From Alkalisalibacterium limincola (GTDB lineage Bacteria > Pseudomonadota > Gammaproteobacteria > Xanthomonadales > Xanthomonadaceae), in NCBI RefSeq assembly GCF_008017755.1, contig NZ_VRTS01000002.1, positions 62,001-126,000 on the forward strand: 64,000 bases of DNA. Reading direction: 5' to 3'. Position 1 is the stretch's first letter; each line of letters starts with the position of its first letter. Below are positions 19,991 through 29,997 of the stretch, one piece after another. The position numbers were made by a program, and so were the translations under genes. The notes beneath the pieces were generated by a model that saw nothing but the letters and a program-made list of their open reading frames with translations, made no database searches and had not been told where the DNA came from.

Positions 19991-21966
19991 GGTGCTGCCT
20001 CCGTCGCCGCGTCCGGGCACTGGAACGCGCGCCGGTTGCTGGTCGATACGCTGCGTCCCAGCAGTCGGTCGGTGACCGGAACCGCATCCTGTCCAAGCCG
20101 CCAGTCGTATATCACGCTGAAGGCCATGACCCGGGCCACGTATTCACGGGTCTCGCGGAAGTTGATGGTCTCGATCCAGAAATCGGGATCGAAATCCGGC
20201 CGCTGGCTGCGCCAGCGTGCCACCGGCGCCGGGCCGGCGTTGTAGGCGGCCATGGCGAAGTAGGGACGGCCGCCGTGGCGGTCGAGCATCTCGCGCATGT
20301 AGGCCGTGCCCAGGCGCAGGTTGGTGACCGGGCGGTACAGCGCGTCGGGGCCATCGAAGCCCATGCCGATGCGGCGCGCCACGCCGGCGGCGGTGGCGGG
20401 CAGCACCTGCATGAGTCCGCGGGCATCGGCCGGCGAACGCGCGCCGGGCATCCAGGCGCTTTCCGCCCGCGTCACCGCGGCCACCAGTGCCGGGTCCAGG
20501 TCGTGCAGGCTGGCCTGCTCGCGAATCGTGTTCGGGTAGCTCAGCGGGAAGCGCAGCCGGTAGTAGCGCAGCTCCTCGGGATTGCCCTGCGCCAGCGAGA
20601 AGACCCGGTCATGCCAGCCGATCGCGCGGGCCAGCCGTACCGCCTCGAGCCGCTCGACGTCGTTCATGCCGGCCAGGGCATCGTTCCATTCGCGCGCCGC
20701 CCAACCGGGACGATCCATGCGGAACAGTTCCAGGGCACGAACCAGCGCCGGGTTCGACGCGACGTTGCGCCTCAGGGCGAGGTCGCGTTGCACCTCCAGC
20801 GGACACAGCGCATAGGGCGCTTCGATGCGGTCGGCAGCCAGGAATCCGTGGAAGGTCGCGTGGCGCGCGGCGTCGGCATAGAGCTGGCGGGCCTCGGCGG
20901 TCTGGCCGAGGCGCTCGCGCAGCCGGGCCTCGAAATAGCGCCAGCGGGAGTCCTCGCGCTGGGCAGGGGGCATCCGGGCGATCGCCTCGAGCGCGGCCGC
21001 GTCGTCACGGCGTGCCAGGGCCTCGCGCACGCGCCATTCGTGCAGCCGGTCGTCGTAGGCCGAGTCCGGCACCGCCGCCAGGCGCTCGCGGGCGCCCTCG
21101 TTGTAGGAGGCCACCGTCCACAGGGCCACCTGCGCCTGGACCGGGCCGGCATCGGCTTCGGTCTTGCCCAATGCCCGCTGCAACCGGGCCAGGCGGCGCT
21201 CGGCCTCGTCGGGATCGTTGCGTGCCAGTCGCACCAGGCCCAGCGTGGCGAACTTGCGGCTGCGGTCGGTGGCAGGCCAGTTGGCCGCCCGGTCGTGCGG
21301 CGCCTCGACGAAGGCCAGGTAATCGGTGGCCAGCGCGGCCTGGTCGGCGGGCAGCCCGCGGGAAACGAAGCGTGCCAGGGCATGCTCGCCGGCCTCTGCC
21401 GCCAGTTCGATGCGCTGCCAGCGCAACTCCGGGGTGATCCGTCCGCGGTCCTGCAGCACGGCGAACACGGGGTCGCACAGGTCCGGCAGCGAGCGGGGGC
21501 TCAGCCACAGTTGCTGGGCGTCGTCGAGCCATGCCGCGTCGGTGGCGCCCCGGGCCTGGCGCGCGCGCAGGTCCCCGCAACGCAGCGTCGAGTCGCTGCT
21601 GTCGCTGTACCAGGTGGAGAAACGGCCCCAGTCGCCACGCCCGGCGAGCTGGCGCAGCCAGGCGTCGCGCAACATCCGGCTGGGGGCGATGTCGCCCCAG
21701 CGGCCCAGGTAGGCCTCGATCGCCGCGTTGGACTCGCTGCCAAGCGAGCGGCGAAGGCGGGCATACTCCATCCAGGGGCGCAGCGGGTGGTCGCCGAGCA
21801 TGCGCAGCGACTGCTCGAAGGACGACACCGGCCCGCGTTCGGCCTGGTCCATCGTGCGCGAGACATCACCGCGGCGCCCTTCGAGGTCGCTGGCGGACTG
21901 GGCGCTCGACGGGCCCATGGCCAGCGAGAGGGGGAGGGAACACAGCAGGAGGACGAGTTTTCGCAT
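19987..21966 (-). CDS. slt: Soluble lytic murein transglycosylase
   Basis: A 659-residue periplasmic enzyme that cleaves peptidoglycan to 1,6-anhydromuropeptides. A signal peptide ([17 protein letters not shown]) precedes a long helical superhelix made of TPR-like repeats (about 30-450). The C-terminal SLT domain carries the catalytic Glu in [16 protein letters not shown], then [10 protein letters not shown] and [15 protein letters not shown]. The Slt70 architecture is complete and unbroken. The start 21966 follows no strong Shine-Dalgarno. The downstream epimerase gene overlaps by 4 bases. Confidence 0.94.
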   Translation of the reverse strand: MRKLVLLLCSLPLSLAMGPSSAQSASDLEGRRGDVSRTMDQAERGPVSSFEQSLRMLGDHPLRPWMEYARLRRSLGSESNAAIEAYLGRWGDIAPSRMLRDAWLRQLAGRGDWGRFSTWYSDSSDSTLRCGDLRARQARGATDAAWLDDAQQLWLSPRSLPDLCDPVFAVLQDRGRITPELRWQRIELAAEAGEHALARFVSRGLPADQAALATDYLAFVEAPHDRAANWPATDRSRKFATLGLVRLARNDPDEAERRLARLQRALGKTEADAGPVQAQVALWTVASYNEGARERLAAVPDSAYDDRLHEWRVREALARRDDAAALEAIARMPPAQREDSRWRYFEARLRERLGQTAEARQLYADAARHATFHGFLAADRIEAPYALCPLEVQRDLALRRNVASNPALVRALELFRMDRPGWAAREWNDALAGMNDVERLEAVRLARAIGWHDRVFSLAQGNPEELRYYRLRFPLSYPNTIREQASLHDLDPALVAAVTRAESAWMPGARSPADARGLMQVLPATAAGVARRIGMGFDGPDALYRPVTNLRLGTAYMREMLDRHGGRPYFAMAAYNAGPAPVARWRSQRPDFDPDFWIETINFRETREYVARVMAFSVIYDWRLGQDAVPVTDRLLGRSVSTSNRRAFQCPDAATEAAP

Positions 21967-22017
21967 GCGTCGATTGTATCCGAAGGTTCCGACGGCTCCG
22001 TCCACGGAGCGGGGGGC

Positions 22018-22809
22018 GTGAGCGCCTGGCTGCTGTATCCGCTGCTGGGGGCGGTGGCCGGCCTGCTTGCCGGCCTGCTCGGCGTGGGGGGTGGCCTGGT
22101 CCTTGTGGCCGCCCTGGCCTGGCTGCTGCCGCTGCAGGGCGTGCCGGTGGAGTCCGCGATGCACGTCGCGCTGGCGACCTCCCTGGCCAGCATCATCGTG
22201 ACCGGCCTGTCCTCCGCCCGGGCCCACCATCGCCGAGGCAGCGTGCGCTGGACCAGCGTGCGCTGGCTCGTGCCCGGCCTGCTGGCGGGAGGTTTCCTGG
22301 GCAGCATCGTCGCCGTCGCGCTGCCGGGTGGGCTTCTGCGTTACCTGGTCGCCGGCTACTGCCTGCTGGCCGCCGCCCAGCTGGTGTTCGGCCAGCCCCG
22401 GCAACGCAGCGAGGCGCACGGCGACCCGCGTGGCATGCCTATGGCCGGTGCCGGGGTTGGCATCGGCGCGGTGTCGGCGGTGGTCGGCATCGGCGGCGGC
22501 AGCATGACGGTGCCGCTGCTGGTGTGGCTGGGCGTGTCGCCGGTCCGGGCGGTGGGGACGTCGAGCGCCTGCGGCGTTGCGATCGCCATGGCCAGCGCGA
22601 TCGGATACGCCAGCCTGGGCGGCAGCCCGGGCATGCCACCGGGGTCGATCGGGTATGTGTACCTGCCCGCGGCCGTGGGCATCGCGCTGGCCTCGGTGCT
22701 GGTGGCGCCCCTGGGAACGCGGCTGGCGCATGCGATCAGCGGGCGCAGCCTGAGGTACGTCTTCGCCGCGTTCCTGGTGCTGGTCGGCGCGAGCCTGCTG
22801 CTGGCCTGA
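22018..22809 (+). CDS. TauE/SafE (TSUP) family sulfite/anion exporter
   Basis: A 263-residue membrane protein with about eight helices in two repeats. Each repeat starts with a glycine-rich motif: GLLAGLLGVGGGLVLV near the N terminus and AVVGIGGGSMTVPLLVW at mid-protein. The family exports sulfite, sulfoacetate or related organosulfur anions, but the substrate here cannot be told. A GTG start at 22018 is used because no in-frame ATG precedes the first helix. It is divergent from slt, with a 51-base gap between the two starts. Confidence 0.9.
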   Translation: MSAWLLYPLLGAVAGLLAGLLGVGGGLVLVAALAWLLPLQGVPVESAMHVALATSLASIIVTGLSSARAHHRRGSVRWTSVRWLVPGLLAGGFLGSIVAVALPGGLLRYLVAGYCLLAAAQLVFGQPRQRSEAHGDPRGMPMAGAGVGIGAVSAVVGIGGGSMTVPLLVWLGVSPVRAVGTSSACGVAIAMASAIGYASLGGSPGMPPGSIGYVYLPAAVGIALASVLVAPLGTRLAHAISGRSLRYVFAAFLVLVGASLLLA

Positions 22810-22845
22810 GTGCCTGGCCCGACCACGGGCCCGTGGACCGGCGCA

Positions 22846-22874
22846 TTGCGGGTTCGTGACGTTTTCCTTACATT
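22846..22874 (+). promoter_or_regulatory. Probable sigma-70 promoter for the TonB-dependent receptor
   Basis: TTGCGG (22846-22851) and TACATT (22869-22874) are separated by exactly 17 bases, in the 131-base gap before the receptor start at 22941. A perfect CCACGGG/CCCGTGG palindrome just upstream (22823-22836) may end transcription of the preceding exporter gene. Hexamer matches are partial. Confidence 0.45.
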
Positions 22875-22940
22875 CGGCCTTGGCGATTCGACAGGGGACG
22901 TCGCCGCACCGAACTTTCCTAAGGATATGGGGATATCGCC

Positions 22941-25803
22941 ATGAACCAGCCCACCCGTCGCGGCCTGTGCCGCGCCGTTCGCAACGCGTTGTTGCTCGCT
23001 TCCGTCGCACCGATGGCGGCCCTGGCCCAGCAGGAGCCCGTGGATCCGCTGGAACTCGACCGCGTCGAGGTGACCGGCAGCCGCATCAAGAAGGCCGAGC
23101 TCGAAGGCCACACGCCCATCCAGACCATCACCCGCGCCGACATCGAGCGCTCGGGGCTGGGTTCGATCGGCGACATCCTGCAGCAGCTGACGGCTTCGGG
23201 CTCCGCGCTCAACACCCGCTTCAACTCGTCGGGCAACTTCGGCTTCCCGCCCGATGGCGGTGGCGTCGCGCCGGTGCGACCACGGTCGACCTGCGCCACC
23301 TTGGTCCCAAGCGCGTCCTGGTGCTGGTGGACGGCGTGCGCTGGGTCAACGAAAGCTCTGCTTCGGGCGTCGGCGGCGTGGTCGACCTCAACACGATCCC
23401 GGTCGGCATCATCGACCGCATCGAGGTGCTGGAGGACGGCGCCTCGTCGATCTACGGTTCCGATGCGATCGCCGGCGTGGTGAACATCATCACCCGCCGC
23501 GACTACGACGGGGCCAGCGTGTCCGTGCAGTACGGCCAGTACAGCGAGGGCGACGGCGAGACCGGCAGTGTCGACCTGAGCTTCGGCACCCGCGGCGAGC
23601 GCCACAGCTTCTTCTTCGGCGCCAGCTACCACGAGCAGCGCGAGATCTTCTCGCGCGACCGCGAGCAGTCCAGCCTGCCGGTGCCCGGCACCGGCCTGGC
23701 CCGCGGCAGTTCGGCCATTCCGGCGGGTCGCTTCATCTTCACCGACCCCGATACCGGCACCAGATTCGACATCACGCCGCGGCCGGGCGTGGCCAATCCC
23801 AGCTTCGACCGCACCCAGACCGGCTGCGACCGCACCGACGGCTTCATCTGCTACGCCGATGCCACCCCGTTCAATTTCGCAGAATACAACCTGCTGCTCA
23901 CGCCCAACACGCGCAAGTCGGTGTTCGGGCAAATGCGTTTCGACCTCACCGACACCACGACCTGGTACCTGCGCTCGCTCTACAACAACCGCAAGTCGGC
24001 CAACCAGGCCGCTGCCGAGCCGTTCTTCCTCGGCTCGCTGGCACCCACGAACTTCTGGGCGGACAACGCGGTGTTCTCGGCCAACAACCCGAACAACCCG
24101 TTCGGCTTCGACCTCGACCCCAACGACAACATGGGGCTGATCGGCTACCGGCCGCTGGAAGGTGGTCCGCGCCGCTTCGAGCAGGACGTCGACACGTTCT
24201 ACGTCGGCACCGGCCTGGAGGGCAGTTTCGCTGCAGGCCAGGGCGCGATGTTCTGGGACATCAACCTGGCCCACAGCACCAACCGTGCCGTGCAGACCAA
24301 CTACGGCAGCTACAACGCCCGCCGCCTGTCCCTGGCGCTGGGCGACCCGGCCGCCTGCGCCGCCGAGCCCGGCTGCGTGCCGGCCAGCCTGATCGGCCCG
24401 GGGGCGTTGACGCCGGAGGTGCTGGCCTTCATCCAGCCGGTCATCCAGGACCGCAGCGAAAACCGGCTGACCCTGTTCTCGGCGAACCTCAGCGGCGATC
24501 TGTTCGAGCTGCCGGCCGGCATGGCGGCGTTCGCGACCGGCTACGAATACCGCAAGTACACCGGCAGCTACACGCCGGATGGCCTGACGCTTCGCGGCGA
24601 GTACAACGGCGTGCCGTCGCTGCCCACCAGCGGCGAGTACGACGTCAACGAGTTCTACGGCGAGTTCAGCATCCCGCTGCTGGCAGGGCTGTCGTTCGTG
24701 GAACGCCTGGACCTGAGCCTCGCCGGGCGCTACTCCGACTACTCCACCTCCGGTTCGGAAACCACCGCCAAGGCGGCCTGCGCTGGCAGGTCAACGACGG
24801 TTTCCTGCTGCGCGGCACCTGGGCGGAGGGCTTCCGGGCCCCGACCATCGGTGAGCTGTTCGGCGCCGCCAGCGGTTTCGACGCGGTACTCAACGACCCG
24901 TGCTCCAGCCCGATCGCGCCGGGGCTTGAAGCCAACTGCGCCACGCTCGGCGTGCCGGGTGGCTACACCCAGCCCAACCCGCAGATCTCGGTGCTGACCG
25001 GCGGCAACATCAACCTGGCCCCGGAACTGGCCGAAAGCGTCAGTGCCGGGCTGGTCTGGAGCCCGGCCTTTGGTCGTGGCACCGGCTGGTCGGAGCGCTT
25101 CGACGTCGAGGTCACCTGGTACAAGCACCGCGTCACCGGAGCGATCCAGGCGCTGGACGCGCAGACCCAGCTGGACCTGTGCGTGGCCACGCTGGACCCG
25201 ACCTACTGCGGTGGCATCAGCCGCAACAACACCGGTGCGATCTCGGAGTTCAGCAACTTCCTCACCAACCTCGGTCGCATCGACACGCGCGGCTGGGACT
25301 TCGACGTCTTCTGGACGCTGCCGACGATGGCTTCTGGCCAGTACCTGCTGAGCTGGCGCACCTCGCTGGTCGACAGCTACTTCGCCGTGGGCGCCGACGG
25401 CGCCCGCCAGCCGCAGGCGGTGGGCCGCGAGGTCAACAACAGCGGCATCCCGAAGTGGAGTTCGAACCTGGCCCTGGACTGGGCGCACGCGAACCTGTTC
25501 GGTTCCTGGAGCGTCCGCCACGTCAGTTCGTTGTGGGAGGAGTGCGGTCCGATCGTGGCCTTCGAGGTCTGCCGCGACCAGGCGGCCGGCATCAACCGGC
25601 TGGGTTCGGTGACGTACCACGATGCGCGCTTCGGGGTCAGGACCGACTGGCTGGGCGGCTCGCGCTTCAGCCTTGGCGTGAACAACGTGTTCGAGAAGGA
25701 GCCGCCGATCTGCGTGTCGTGCACGCTCAACGGCTACGACGCCTCGCTGTACGACATCCCGGGTGGGCGCTTTTGGTACCTGCGCGCCGAGATCGAGTTC
25801 TGA
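22941..25803 (+). CDS. TonB-dependent outer-membrane receptor (two frameshifts)
   Basis: About 954 residues after correction. A signal peptide ([16 protein letters not shown]) is followed by the plug domain: [38 protein letters not shown] and the [16 protein letters not shown] block. A long beta-barrel follows, ending in the aromatic YLRAEIEF outer-membrane terminus. Single G losses near 23270 and 24771 break the frame; correcting them gives [11 protein letters not shown] and [11 protein letters not shown]. The plug style is that of the large xanthomonad receptor families that import oligomers or peptides; the ligand is unknown. No adjacent transporter or hydrolase suggests one. Confidence 0.93.
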
Positions 25804-25824
25804 TCCGTCGCCAGCGGTGATCCG

Positions 25825-25854
25825 ACGGTGCCGGCCCAATGGAGCCGGCACCGT
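25825..25854. terminator. Strong hairpin between receptor and endonuclease-like genes
   Basis: ACGGTGCCGGC (25825-25835) and GCCGGCACCGT (25844-25854) form an 11-base perfect stem with the loop CCAATGGA. It lies in the gap between two convergent genes with stops at 25803 and 25858, and probably serves both. It has no T-run. A shorter copy of the same arm sequence occurs at 27473-27497. Confidence 0.6.
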
Positions 25855-25857
25855 GCG

Positions 25858-26622
25858 TCAGCCGGCTTCGCCGAAGGCGCGTGCCGGAACGCTGAGCTCG
25901 ACCGCCAGCGCGAGGTGGTCCGATCGCGCCGCCGGGATCGCCCGGTGGCCGGTGCAGCCGATGTCGCGGCTGGTGAGGATGTGGTCGATCGCGCGCTCGG
26001 GCTTCCAGCTCGGGAACGTCGGGTAGGCGCAGCTGGGAGGGGCCAGGCTGGTATGGCGGTACAGGGCCTGCATCTCCGGGGCGTCGGCGGTCGTGTTGAA
26101 GTCACCCATCAGCACCGCATGCGGGAAGTCCGCCAGCAGCTCGGCGATGAAGGCCAGCTGCGACTGCCGTGACTTCACCCCCAGCGACAGGTGCGCCACT
26201 GCGACCGCGAGCGCCTCGTTGCCGCTGCCAAAGCGGGTCAGCAGCACGCCACGCCCCTTGATGCGGCCGGGCAACGGGTAGTCCACCACGTCGGTCGGCG
26301 CGATGCGGCTGAGCAGCCCGTTGGCGCTCGACGCGATGCCGCCGACGCTGCGGTTGGGCTGGTGGGTCCAGTACGGGAAGTCGCCGCGCTCGGCGAGGAA
26401 GTGGGTCTGGTTCAGGAAACCCGAGCGCAGGCTGCCGGCATCGGACTCCTGCAGCCCGACGATGTCGAAGGGCTGGGCGAGTTCGGCGATCTGCTCGAGG
26501 CTGCCGTGCTTGCCGACCGGCAGCACGTGCGACCACCCGCGGGTGACGTAGTCGCGATACCGGCTGGTGCTGGATCCTGCCTGGATATTGCAGCTCAGTA
26601 CGGTGAGACGGCGTTCCGTCAT
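25858..26622 (-). CDS. Endonuclease/exonuclease/phosphatase (EEP) family protein
   Basis: A 254-residue cytosolic protein of the DNase I-like fold. Conserved elements in order are LSCNIQAG at the N terminus, DIVGLQESDAG (Glu for metal), LGVKSRQSQLAFI, the GDFNTT motif and a C-terminal RSDHLALAVEL (Asp-His pair). The family includes nucleases and phosphodiesterases of sphingolipids and phosphoinositides; no targeting signal is seen. The substrate is not predictable. Starts MTERRLTVLSC at 26622. Confidence 0.88.
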   Translation of the reverse strand: MTERRLTVLSCNIQAGSSTSRYRDYVTRGWSHVLPVGKHGSLEQIAELAQPFDIVGLQESDAGSLRSGFLNQTHFLAERGDFPYWTHQPNRSVGGIASSANGLLSRIAPTDVVDYPLPGRIKGRGVLLTRFGSGNEALAVAVAHLSLGVKSRQSQLAFIAELLADFPHAVLMGDFNTTADAPEMQALYRHTSLAPPSCAYPTFPSWKPERAIDHILTSRDIGCTGHRAIPAARSDHLALAVELSVPARAFGEAG

Positions 26623-26720
26623 GGGGGCGTGGCGTCCGCTGCTTCGGGGTGTCGTCCGGCCGGGCCCACCTGGGCCATGGGCTGAGGACACTGTAGCCGC
26701 ACTACCCCCACCAGGGCATG

Positions 26721-26754
26721 AAAACGACGAAGGGCCGCATGGGCGGCCCTTCGT
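26721..26754 (-). terminator. Intrinsic terminator downstream of the DsbA-like gene
   Basis: On the minus strand ACGAAGGGCCGC (paired over 12 bases with GCGGCCCTTCGT, loop of four) is followed by CGTTTTC. It lies 22 bases after the stop at 26776. The perfect stem plus a short T-run make this a convincing terminator. Confidence 0.75.
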
Positions 26755-26775
26755 GAAGCACGCGGCGTGGCGGGA

Positions 26776-27417
26776 TCAGTTGCCGGCGCGCTCGCGCTCG
26801 ATGAGCTGGTCGACGGTGCGCAGCATGCCCTCGAAACCGCCCTCGCGGGTGGCCACGACGCGGTACTTGCCGTTCACCACGATCTGCGGCGTGCCGTCGA
26901 TGCCCGAGCGCACCGAGAACTGGCGGGCCCGGTTCAGGCGCGCGTTCATCGAGAAGCTCTTCATCATCTGCGACACGCGATCGGCATCGGCCTCGTCGCT
27001 GAAGCCGGCGTAGAACTCGGCGATCTCGTCCGGGTCGGCCTGGCGCATGCGGTTCTCGGAGTGGAAGGCCTGGAACATCGGGCGGTGCGACTCCTCGGCG
27101 ATGCCCAGCGAGGAGGCGGCGAAATAGCCGCGCGCGAAGTTGTCGATGGCTCCGCCGAAGGTGGCCGGCAGGTGGACCACGTCGACATCGTCGGCGACGT
27201 TCTTCGACCAGGCGGTGATGACCGGCTCAAGCTGGGCGCAGAAGCCACAGGCGTAGGAGAACACCTCGACCACCTCGACGCGGCCCGGCTTCGGGTCCAG
27301 CGGCTGGCCGTTCTCGATGACGTGGTACTCGACGCCCTGGCGGGCGTCCTGCGTGCTCTGGGCGCAGGCGGCCAGCGGAAAGAGGGCGGCAAGGAAAACC
27401 AGGGTTCGCAACATCAT
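26776..27417 (-). CDS. DsbA-like thiol:disulfide interchange lipoprotein
   Basis: A 213-residue periplasmic thioredoxin-fold protein. The N terminus MMLRTLVFLAALFPLAAC is a lipoprotein signal with lipobox LAAC, so it is probably anchored to a membrane. The active site is FSYACGFCAQLEP: a CGFC pair rather than the CPHC of E. coli DsbA, which should change its redox potential. A helical insertion and the cis-Pro loop GIDGTPQIVVNG follow, giving the DsbA order. It sits 101 bases downstream of cytochrome c4 and just before a terminator. The exact partner is unknown. Confidence 0.9.
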   Translation of the reverse strand: MMLRTLVFLAALFPLAACAQSTQDARQGVEYHVIENGQPLDPKPGRVEVVEVFSYACGFCAQLEPVITAWSKNVADDVDVVHLPATFGGAIDNFARGYFAASSLGIAEESHRPMFQAFHSENRMRQADPDEIAEFYAGFSDEADADRVSQMMKSFSMNARLNRARQFSVRSGIDGTPQIVVNGKYRVVATREGGFEGMLRTVDQLIERERAGN

Positions 27418-27472
27418 CGTGCACGTCTCCATCTGTGGTGGCGGTCCCCGCCACGGCAGGGCCTGGCGGGTG

Positions 27473-27497
27473 GGTGCCGGCTTGGACCGCCGGCACC
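27473..27497 (-). terminator. Hairpin between cytochrome c4 and DsbA-like genes
   Basis: GGTGCCGGC (27473-27481) and GCCGGCACC (27489-27497) form a 9-base perfect stem with a 7-base loop, 22 bases after the cytochrome stop. A second small hairpin, GTGGCGG/CCGCCAC, lies at 27438-27454 in the leader of the dsbA-like gene. Neither has a T-run, so termination may be partial. Confidence 0.45.
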
Positions 27498-27518
27498 GCG
27501 TCGGGTTCAACCCATCGC

Positions 27519-28265
27519 TCAGCGGGCGCTGTGCAGGCCTTCGATGTAGCTGGAGAGGCTGTCGATCTCCTCGTCGGTGAGGTCGCGTGCGATCGCGGCC
27601 ATCACGTCGCCGAGGTTCTCGCCCGGCAACACCTTGCCATCGCGGTAGGCGCGCAGGATCTGGGCGGTGTACTGGGAATGCTGGCCGGCCACCTTCGGGT
27701 AGGACGGGCCGGGATTGCCGGTGCCTGCCGGGCCGTGGCAGGCCAGGCAGGCCGGGATGCCGCGCTCGGCGTCGCCACCCCGGTACAGGTCGCGACCGAC
27801 CTCGAAGAACTGCCGGCCCTGGTTGGGGCCGCTGGTGATCGGGGACTCGTCGGCCACGCCCGGGCTGCCTGTCTGGCTGGCGAAGTAGGCACCCAGGTCG
27901 CGCATGTCCTGCGCGCTCAGGCCGGCGGCGAAGCCCATCATGATCGGATCGCTGCGATCGCCGCTGCGGTACAGCGCCAGTTGGCGGGCGGTGTAGCGCT
28001 CGTGCTGGCCGGCCAGCTTCGGGTACTGCGGGTCCGAGGAGTTGCCGTCGATGCCGTGGCAGGCCACGCAAACGGCGGACTTCTGCTGGCCGGCGGCGAT
28101 GTCGCCGGGATTGGACGTCTCGTCGGCGGCGGCCAGCGGAGCGACCTGGGCCGGCGTCTCTTCCTCGATCGGCGTGACGGTGGCAGCCGACTCGGCCCCG
28201 GACTGGGCGAACGCGGGGACCGCGATCAGCAGGCCGGCCAGGCCAAGGATGCGAGTGAAGGTCAT
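27519..28265 (-). CDS. Dihaem cytochrome c4
   Basis: A 248-residue periplasmic electron carrier with signal peptide MTFTRILGLAGLLIAVPAFA. It has two c-type haem sites, CVACH (about residue 66) and CLACH (about residue 173). Each is followed by the c4-type YPKLAGQHERYTARQL and YPKVAGQHSQYTAQIL segments, with distal methionine candidates in IMMG and DVMAAI. The two domains are internal duplicates. It probably carries electrons from the bc1 complex to a terminal oxidase. It is divergent from engB, with a 195-base intergenic region. Confidence 0.93.
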   Translation of the reverse strand: MTFTRILGLAGLLIAVPAFAQSGAESAATVTPIEEETPAQVAPLAAADETSNPGDIAAGQQKSAVCVACHGIDGNSSDPQYPKLAGQHERYTARQLALYRSGDRSDPIMMGFAAGLSAQDMRDLGAYFASQTGSPGVADESPITSGPNQGRQFFEVGRDLYRGGDAERGIPACLACHGPAGTGNPGPSYPKVAGQHSQYTAQILRAYRDGKVLPGENLGDVMAAIARDLTDEEIDSLSSYIEGLHSAR

Positions 28266-28460
28266 TGCTCAGCTCCGAACGGGAAACGAAATCAGGGCGC
28301 AGCCTGGCGACGGGGCGGGCCCGGCGCGGGGTCGCGGAAACTTCGGGATTATCCCAGCCGGGCGCCGCGACGGTCAATTGACGTCGATCCCGGCCCTCGC
28401 GTGGCCGTGCTGGCCCTGCGGCGAGCGAACGGGCATCCTGCCCTGATTCCGGAGGTTTGA
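28266..28460. promoter_or_regulatory. Divergent intergenic region with a 10-base palindrome
   Basis: This gap separates cytochrome c4 (minus) and engB (plus). The perfect palindrome GTCAATTGAC at 28373-28382 stands out in otherwise GC-rich DNA and could be an operator half-site pair. It does not fit the FNR consensus TTGAT-N4-ATCAA. The engB start is preceded by a good ribosome site (GGAGG at 28451-28455). No firm promoter hexamers were found. Confidence 0.3.
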
Positions 28461-29072
28461 ATGAAGAATCTGCTCAATGGCGCGCGCTACCTGCTGGCCG
28501 CCCACCTGTCCCATCAGCTGCCCGGGGACGGCGGCCGCGAGGTCGCGTTCGCCGGCCGCTCCAACGCCGGCAAGTCCACCGCCCTGAACTCGCTGGTCGG
28601 CCACACCAAGCTCGCGCGCACCTCCAAGACCCCGGGCCGCACCCAGCAGCTGGTGTATTTCGACTTCGAGCATGCGCCGGGCAAGTATCTGGTCGACCTG
28701 CCCGGCTACGGCTACGCCAAGGTGCCCGGCGAGCTCAAGTCGCACTGGCTGGGCTTCGTCAACGATTTCTTCCGCCATCGCCAGGCGCTGGTGGGGCTGG
28801 TCGTGGTGATGGACGTGCGCCACCCGCTGCGCGAGTTCGACCAGCAGATGCTGGCCTACGCGGTCGAGCGCGGATTGCCGGCGCACTGCCTGCTGACCAA
28901 ATCCGACAAGCTCAGCCGCGGCGCGGCCAAGCAGACGCTGCTCAAGATCCAGCGCGAGCTGCCCGAGGGCGTCACCGTGCAGTTGTTCTCCGGCCTGAAC
29001 AAGGAAGGCGTGGAGCAGGCGCGCGAGGTGGTGCTGGACTGGCTGGAGATGAACCGCGAGGCCGAGGCCTAG
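28461..29072 (+). CDS. engB: Ribosome-biogenesis GTPase EngB/YsxC
   Basis: A 203-residue GTPase of the TrmE-Era-EngA-YihA group, needed for late 50S assembly and division. The start is MKNLLNGARYLLAAHL; G1 is GRSNAGKSTALN, G2 is the TSKTPGRTQQL stretch, G3 is DLPGYG, G4 is TKSDKL and G5 is FSGLNKEG. Length and order match the family. It follows a GGAGG ribosome site. Its TAG shares the tetranucleotide CTAG with the stop of the opposing ABC permease gene. Confidence 0.96.
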   Translation: MKNLLNGARYLLAAHLSHQLPGDGGREVAFAGRSNAGKSTALNSLVGHTKLARTSKTPGRTQQLVYFDFEHAPGKYLVDLPGYGYAKVPGELKSHWLGFVNDFFRHRQALVGLVVVMDVRHPLREFDQQMLAYAVERGLPAHCLLTKSDKLSRGAAKQTLLKIQRELPEGVTVQLFSGLNKEGVEQAREVVLDWLEMNREAEA

Positions 29073-29997
29073 TTCGCCAGCGCCTGGTCGCGCAGGCGTG
29101 GGTCCATCCAGCCACGCAGCACGTCGACCAGCGCGTTGATCAGCACGATCGCCGCGCCGACCACCAGCACCGTGCCCAGCACCAGCGTGTAGTCGCGGTT
29201 GAGCGCCCCCTGCACGAAGAAGCGGCCGATGCCGGGGATGCCGAACACCTGCTCGACGATCGCCGATCCGGTGACGATGCTGATCATCGCCGGTGACAGC
29301 CAGGCCACCACCGGGAGCAGGGCCGGGCGCAGCAGGTGGTGGCTGGTGATGCGCCACCGCGGCAGTCCTCGGGCCCGAGCCGCGCGCAGGTAGTCCGCCG
29401 AAGCGGTTTCCAGCACGCTGGCGCGCATGAGCCGCGCGCAGTAGGCCAGGTTCGGCAGGGCCAACGCGATGACCGGCAGCACCACGCTGCGCCAGCTGCC
29501 GTCCCAGCCGCCGGCAGGCAGCCATTGCAGGCTGACGGCGAAGACGAGGATCAGCAGCGGGGCGACGACGAACTTGGGCACGCCAGGCCGAGGCCGGCGC
29601 CGAACATCAGGCCGCGGTCGAGCACGCTGCCGGCGCGCCGCGCCGCCCACAGGCCCAGCGGGATGCCGACCGCCAGCGCCAGCAGCAATGCCAGTCCCCC
29701 GTTGAGCAGCGACACCGGCAGGCCCTGGGCGATGAGCTGGTTCACGGTGTAGTCCGGGTACTGGAAGGAGGGGCCGAGGTCGCCGCGCAGCACGTCCGAC
29801 AGCCAGCCCAGGTACTGCTGCCACAGCGGCAGGTCCAGCCGGTACTGCGCGGCCAGTGCCGCCTCGACTTCCGGAGGCACCGCCTTCTCGGTGTCGAACG
29901 GCCCGCCGCGCGCGGCGCGCAGCAGGAAGAAGCACAGCGTGGCCAGCAGCCACAGCGTCACCAGCGCCTCGGCCAGGCGCCCGGCCAGGCGCCTCAT
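29069..29997 (-). CDS. Peptide ABC transporter permease, OppB/DppB type (frameshifted)
   Basis: About 309 residues with six helices. It starts MRRLAGRLAEALVTLWLL and contains RYRLDLPLWQQYLGWL-like periplasmic and GDLGPSFQYPDYTV segments of the OppB family. The EAA loop is GLPRWRITSHHLLRPALLPV, ending GSAIVEQVFGIPGIGRFFV. A base is missing near 29578 and joins GLMFGAGLGL to PKFVVAPLLILVFAVSL. The ATG overlaps the stop of the binding-protein gene. No second permease or ATPase gene is adjacent, so the rest of the transporter must be encoded elsewhere or be lost. Confidence 0.9.

Noticed and set aside
22941-25803. Programmed frameshifting in the TonB-dependent receptor
   Set aside because: No slippery site with a downstream structure was seen. 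Both shifts are simple G losses like those in many neighbouring genes.
28373-28382. FNR/Crp-type operator at the GTCAATTGAC palindrome
   Set aside because: The spacing and half-sites do not match the FNR or Crp consensus; kept only as an unassigned palindrome.
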